Assembly (NCBI GenBank): GCA_001313065.1
Contig: BBFD01000185.1
Location: 1 to 8,218, forward strand
Source of the DNA: Silvimonas sp. JCM 19000
GTDB lineage: Bacteria > Pseudomonadota > Gammaproteobacteria > Burkholderiales > Chitinibacteraceae
Direction of reading: 5' to 3'
DNA length: 8,218 nucleotides
The notes below the pieces were generated by a model, which saw only the letters and a program-made list of their open reading frames with translations, ran no database searches and had not been told where the DNA came from. Below, in pieces: positions 8,040 to 8,218 of the stretch; within the stretch, counting starts at the first letter, position 1; the number at the start of each line of letters is the position of its first letter. Both the position numbers and the translations under genes were made by a program.

Positions 8040-8058
8040 TGCCCTGGCCACCAGGGCA
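8040..8058 (+). repeat. Perfect short inverted repeat (hairpin) after lysA
   Basis: An 8-bp stem pairs TGCCCTGG with CCAGGGCA around a CCA loop, 12 nt after the lysA stop. No T-run follows, so it is not a classical terminator; it may protect the 3' end of the transcript or help the hairpin downstream. Confidence 0.55.
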
Positions 8059-8071
8059 CTTCGTTGCAACC

Positions 8072-8106
8072 ACCCCGGCCTGCCTGCAGACCGGGGTTTT
8101 GTTTTT
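8072..8106 (+). terminator. Rho-independent terminator of lysA
   Basis: A GC-rich stem pairs ACCCCGG at 8072-8078 with CCGGGGT at 8091-8097, and CTGC/GCAG inside the loop can add pairs past one mismatch. It is followed by TTTT, one G, then TTTTT up to 8106. It lies 45 nt after the lysA stop and fits a normal end of a single-gene transcript. Confidence 0.85.
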
Positions 8107-8218
8107 GCGGACGCCTGCGCACGCGTCGCCCAGCAAAAAACGCTACTGCAGCCGCCCCAATCTCCACGCGGAGCACAGCGCGATGCAAACACCCGACGCC
8201 CGCTGCAAGCGCCTGTAG
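8107..8218. other. Sequence after lysA with no recognised gene
   Basis: I recognise nothing in these last 112 bases. On the + strand an ATG at 8183 with GGAG at 8170-8173 opens an 11-codon frame (MQTPDARCKRL) that ends with a TAG on the last base of the window. It could be the damaged start of a next gene or chance; there is too little sequence to judge. Confidence 0.4.

Noticed and set aside
7110..8192. Long open frame of 360 codons on the - strand
   Set aside because: It is the antisense shadow of lysA, a common effect in GC-rich genes, and has no recognisable protein features.
1..8218. Phase-variable contingency loci in minC, glnD and the cyclase gene
   Set aside because: The runs are only 7-8 A/T, most breaks are not in long repeats, and the first two genes are core functions not known to phase-vary.
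1..8218. Mobile elements, CRISPR arrays, tRNA or rRNA genes, or a defence system
   Set aside because: I saw no transposase, integrase, terminal inverted repeats, spaced direct repeats or RNA gene signatures; the genes are core housekeeping functions plus a common signalling enzyme.

Overview
The window is a compact chromosomal housekeeping region in which every gene reads on the + strand. Order: end of minC, minD, minE, a strong intrinsic terminator, map, glnD, a membrane-bound GGDEF diguanylate cyclase gene, lysA, and a second intrinsic terminator. Gene content, moderately high GC and protein character point to a proteobacterium. A betaproteobacterium, possibly of the Neisseriales, is my best guess from the minCDE and map-glnD arrangement, but this is an inference.

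Positions 1-1305 carry the Min system that places the division septum: MinC inhibitor, MinD ATPase and MinE topological regulator. The unit closes with a 14-bp hairpin and T-run at 1335-1372. Positions 1449-4844 carry map (methionine aminopeptidase) and, 10 nt behind it, glnD (PII uridylyltransferase/uridylyl-removing enzyme, the nitrogen sensor), probably co-transcribed. Positions 4956-6692 encode a diguanylate cyclase with a periplasmic sensor region, HAMP and GGEEF domain. Positions 6792-8027 encode diaminopimelate decarboxylase (LysA, last step of lysine synthesis), followed by two hairpins, the second a probable terminator.

The most notable feature is reading-frame damage. minD, minE, map and lysA are intact, but the minC tail (1 shift), glnD (4 shifts) and the cyclase gene (3 shifts) are broken. 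All eight shifts are of the same class: a net loss of one base, equivalent to a gain of two. Between shifts the protein is fully conserved, with all catalytic motifs present. Restoring one base at each site gives proteins of normal length (GlnD about 859 aa, cyclase about 579 aa). This looks more like uncorrected deletion errors in the sequence than true gene decay, but the sequence alone cannot settle it. Three shifts lie at (A/T)7 runs, and several (A/T)8 runs that stay in frame seem to add one residue relative to family members.

I found no mobile element, CRISPR array, RNA gene or novel system here.
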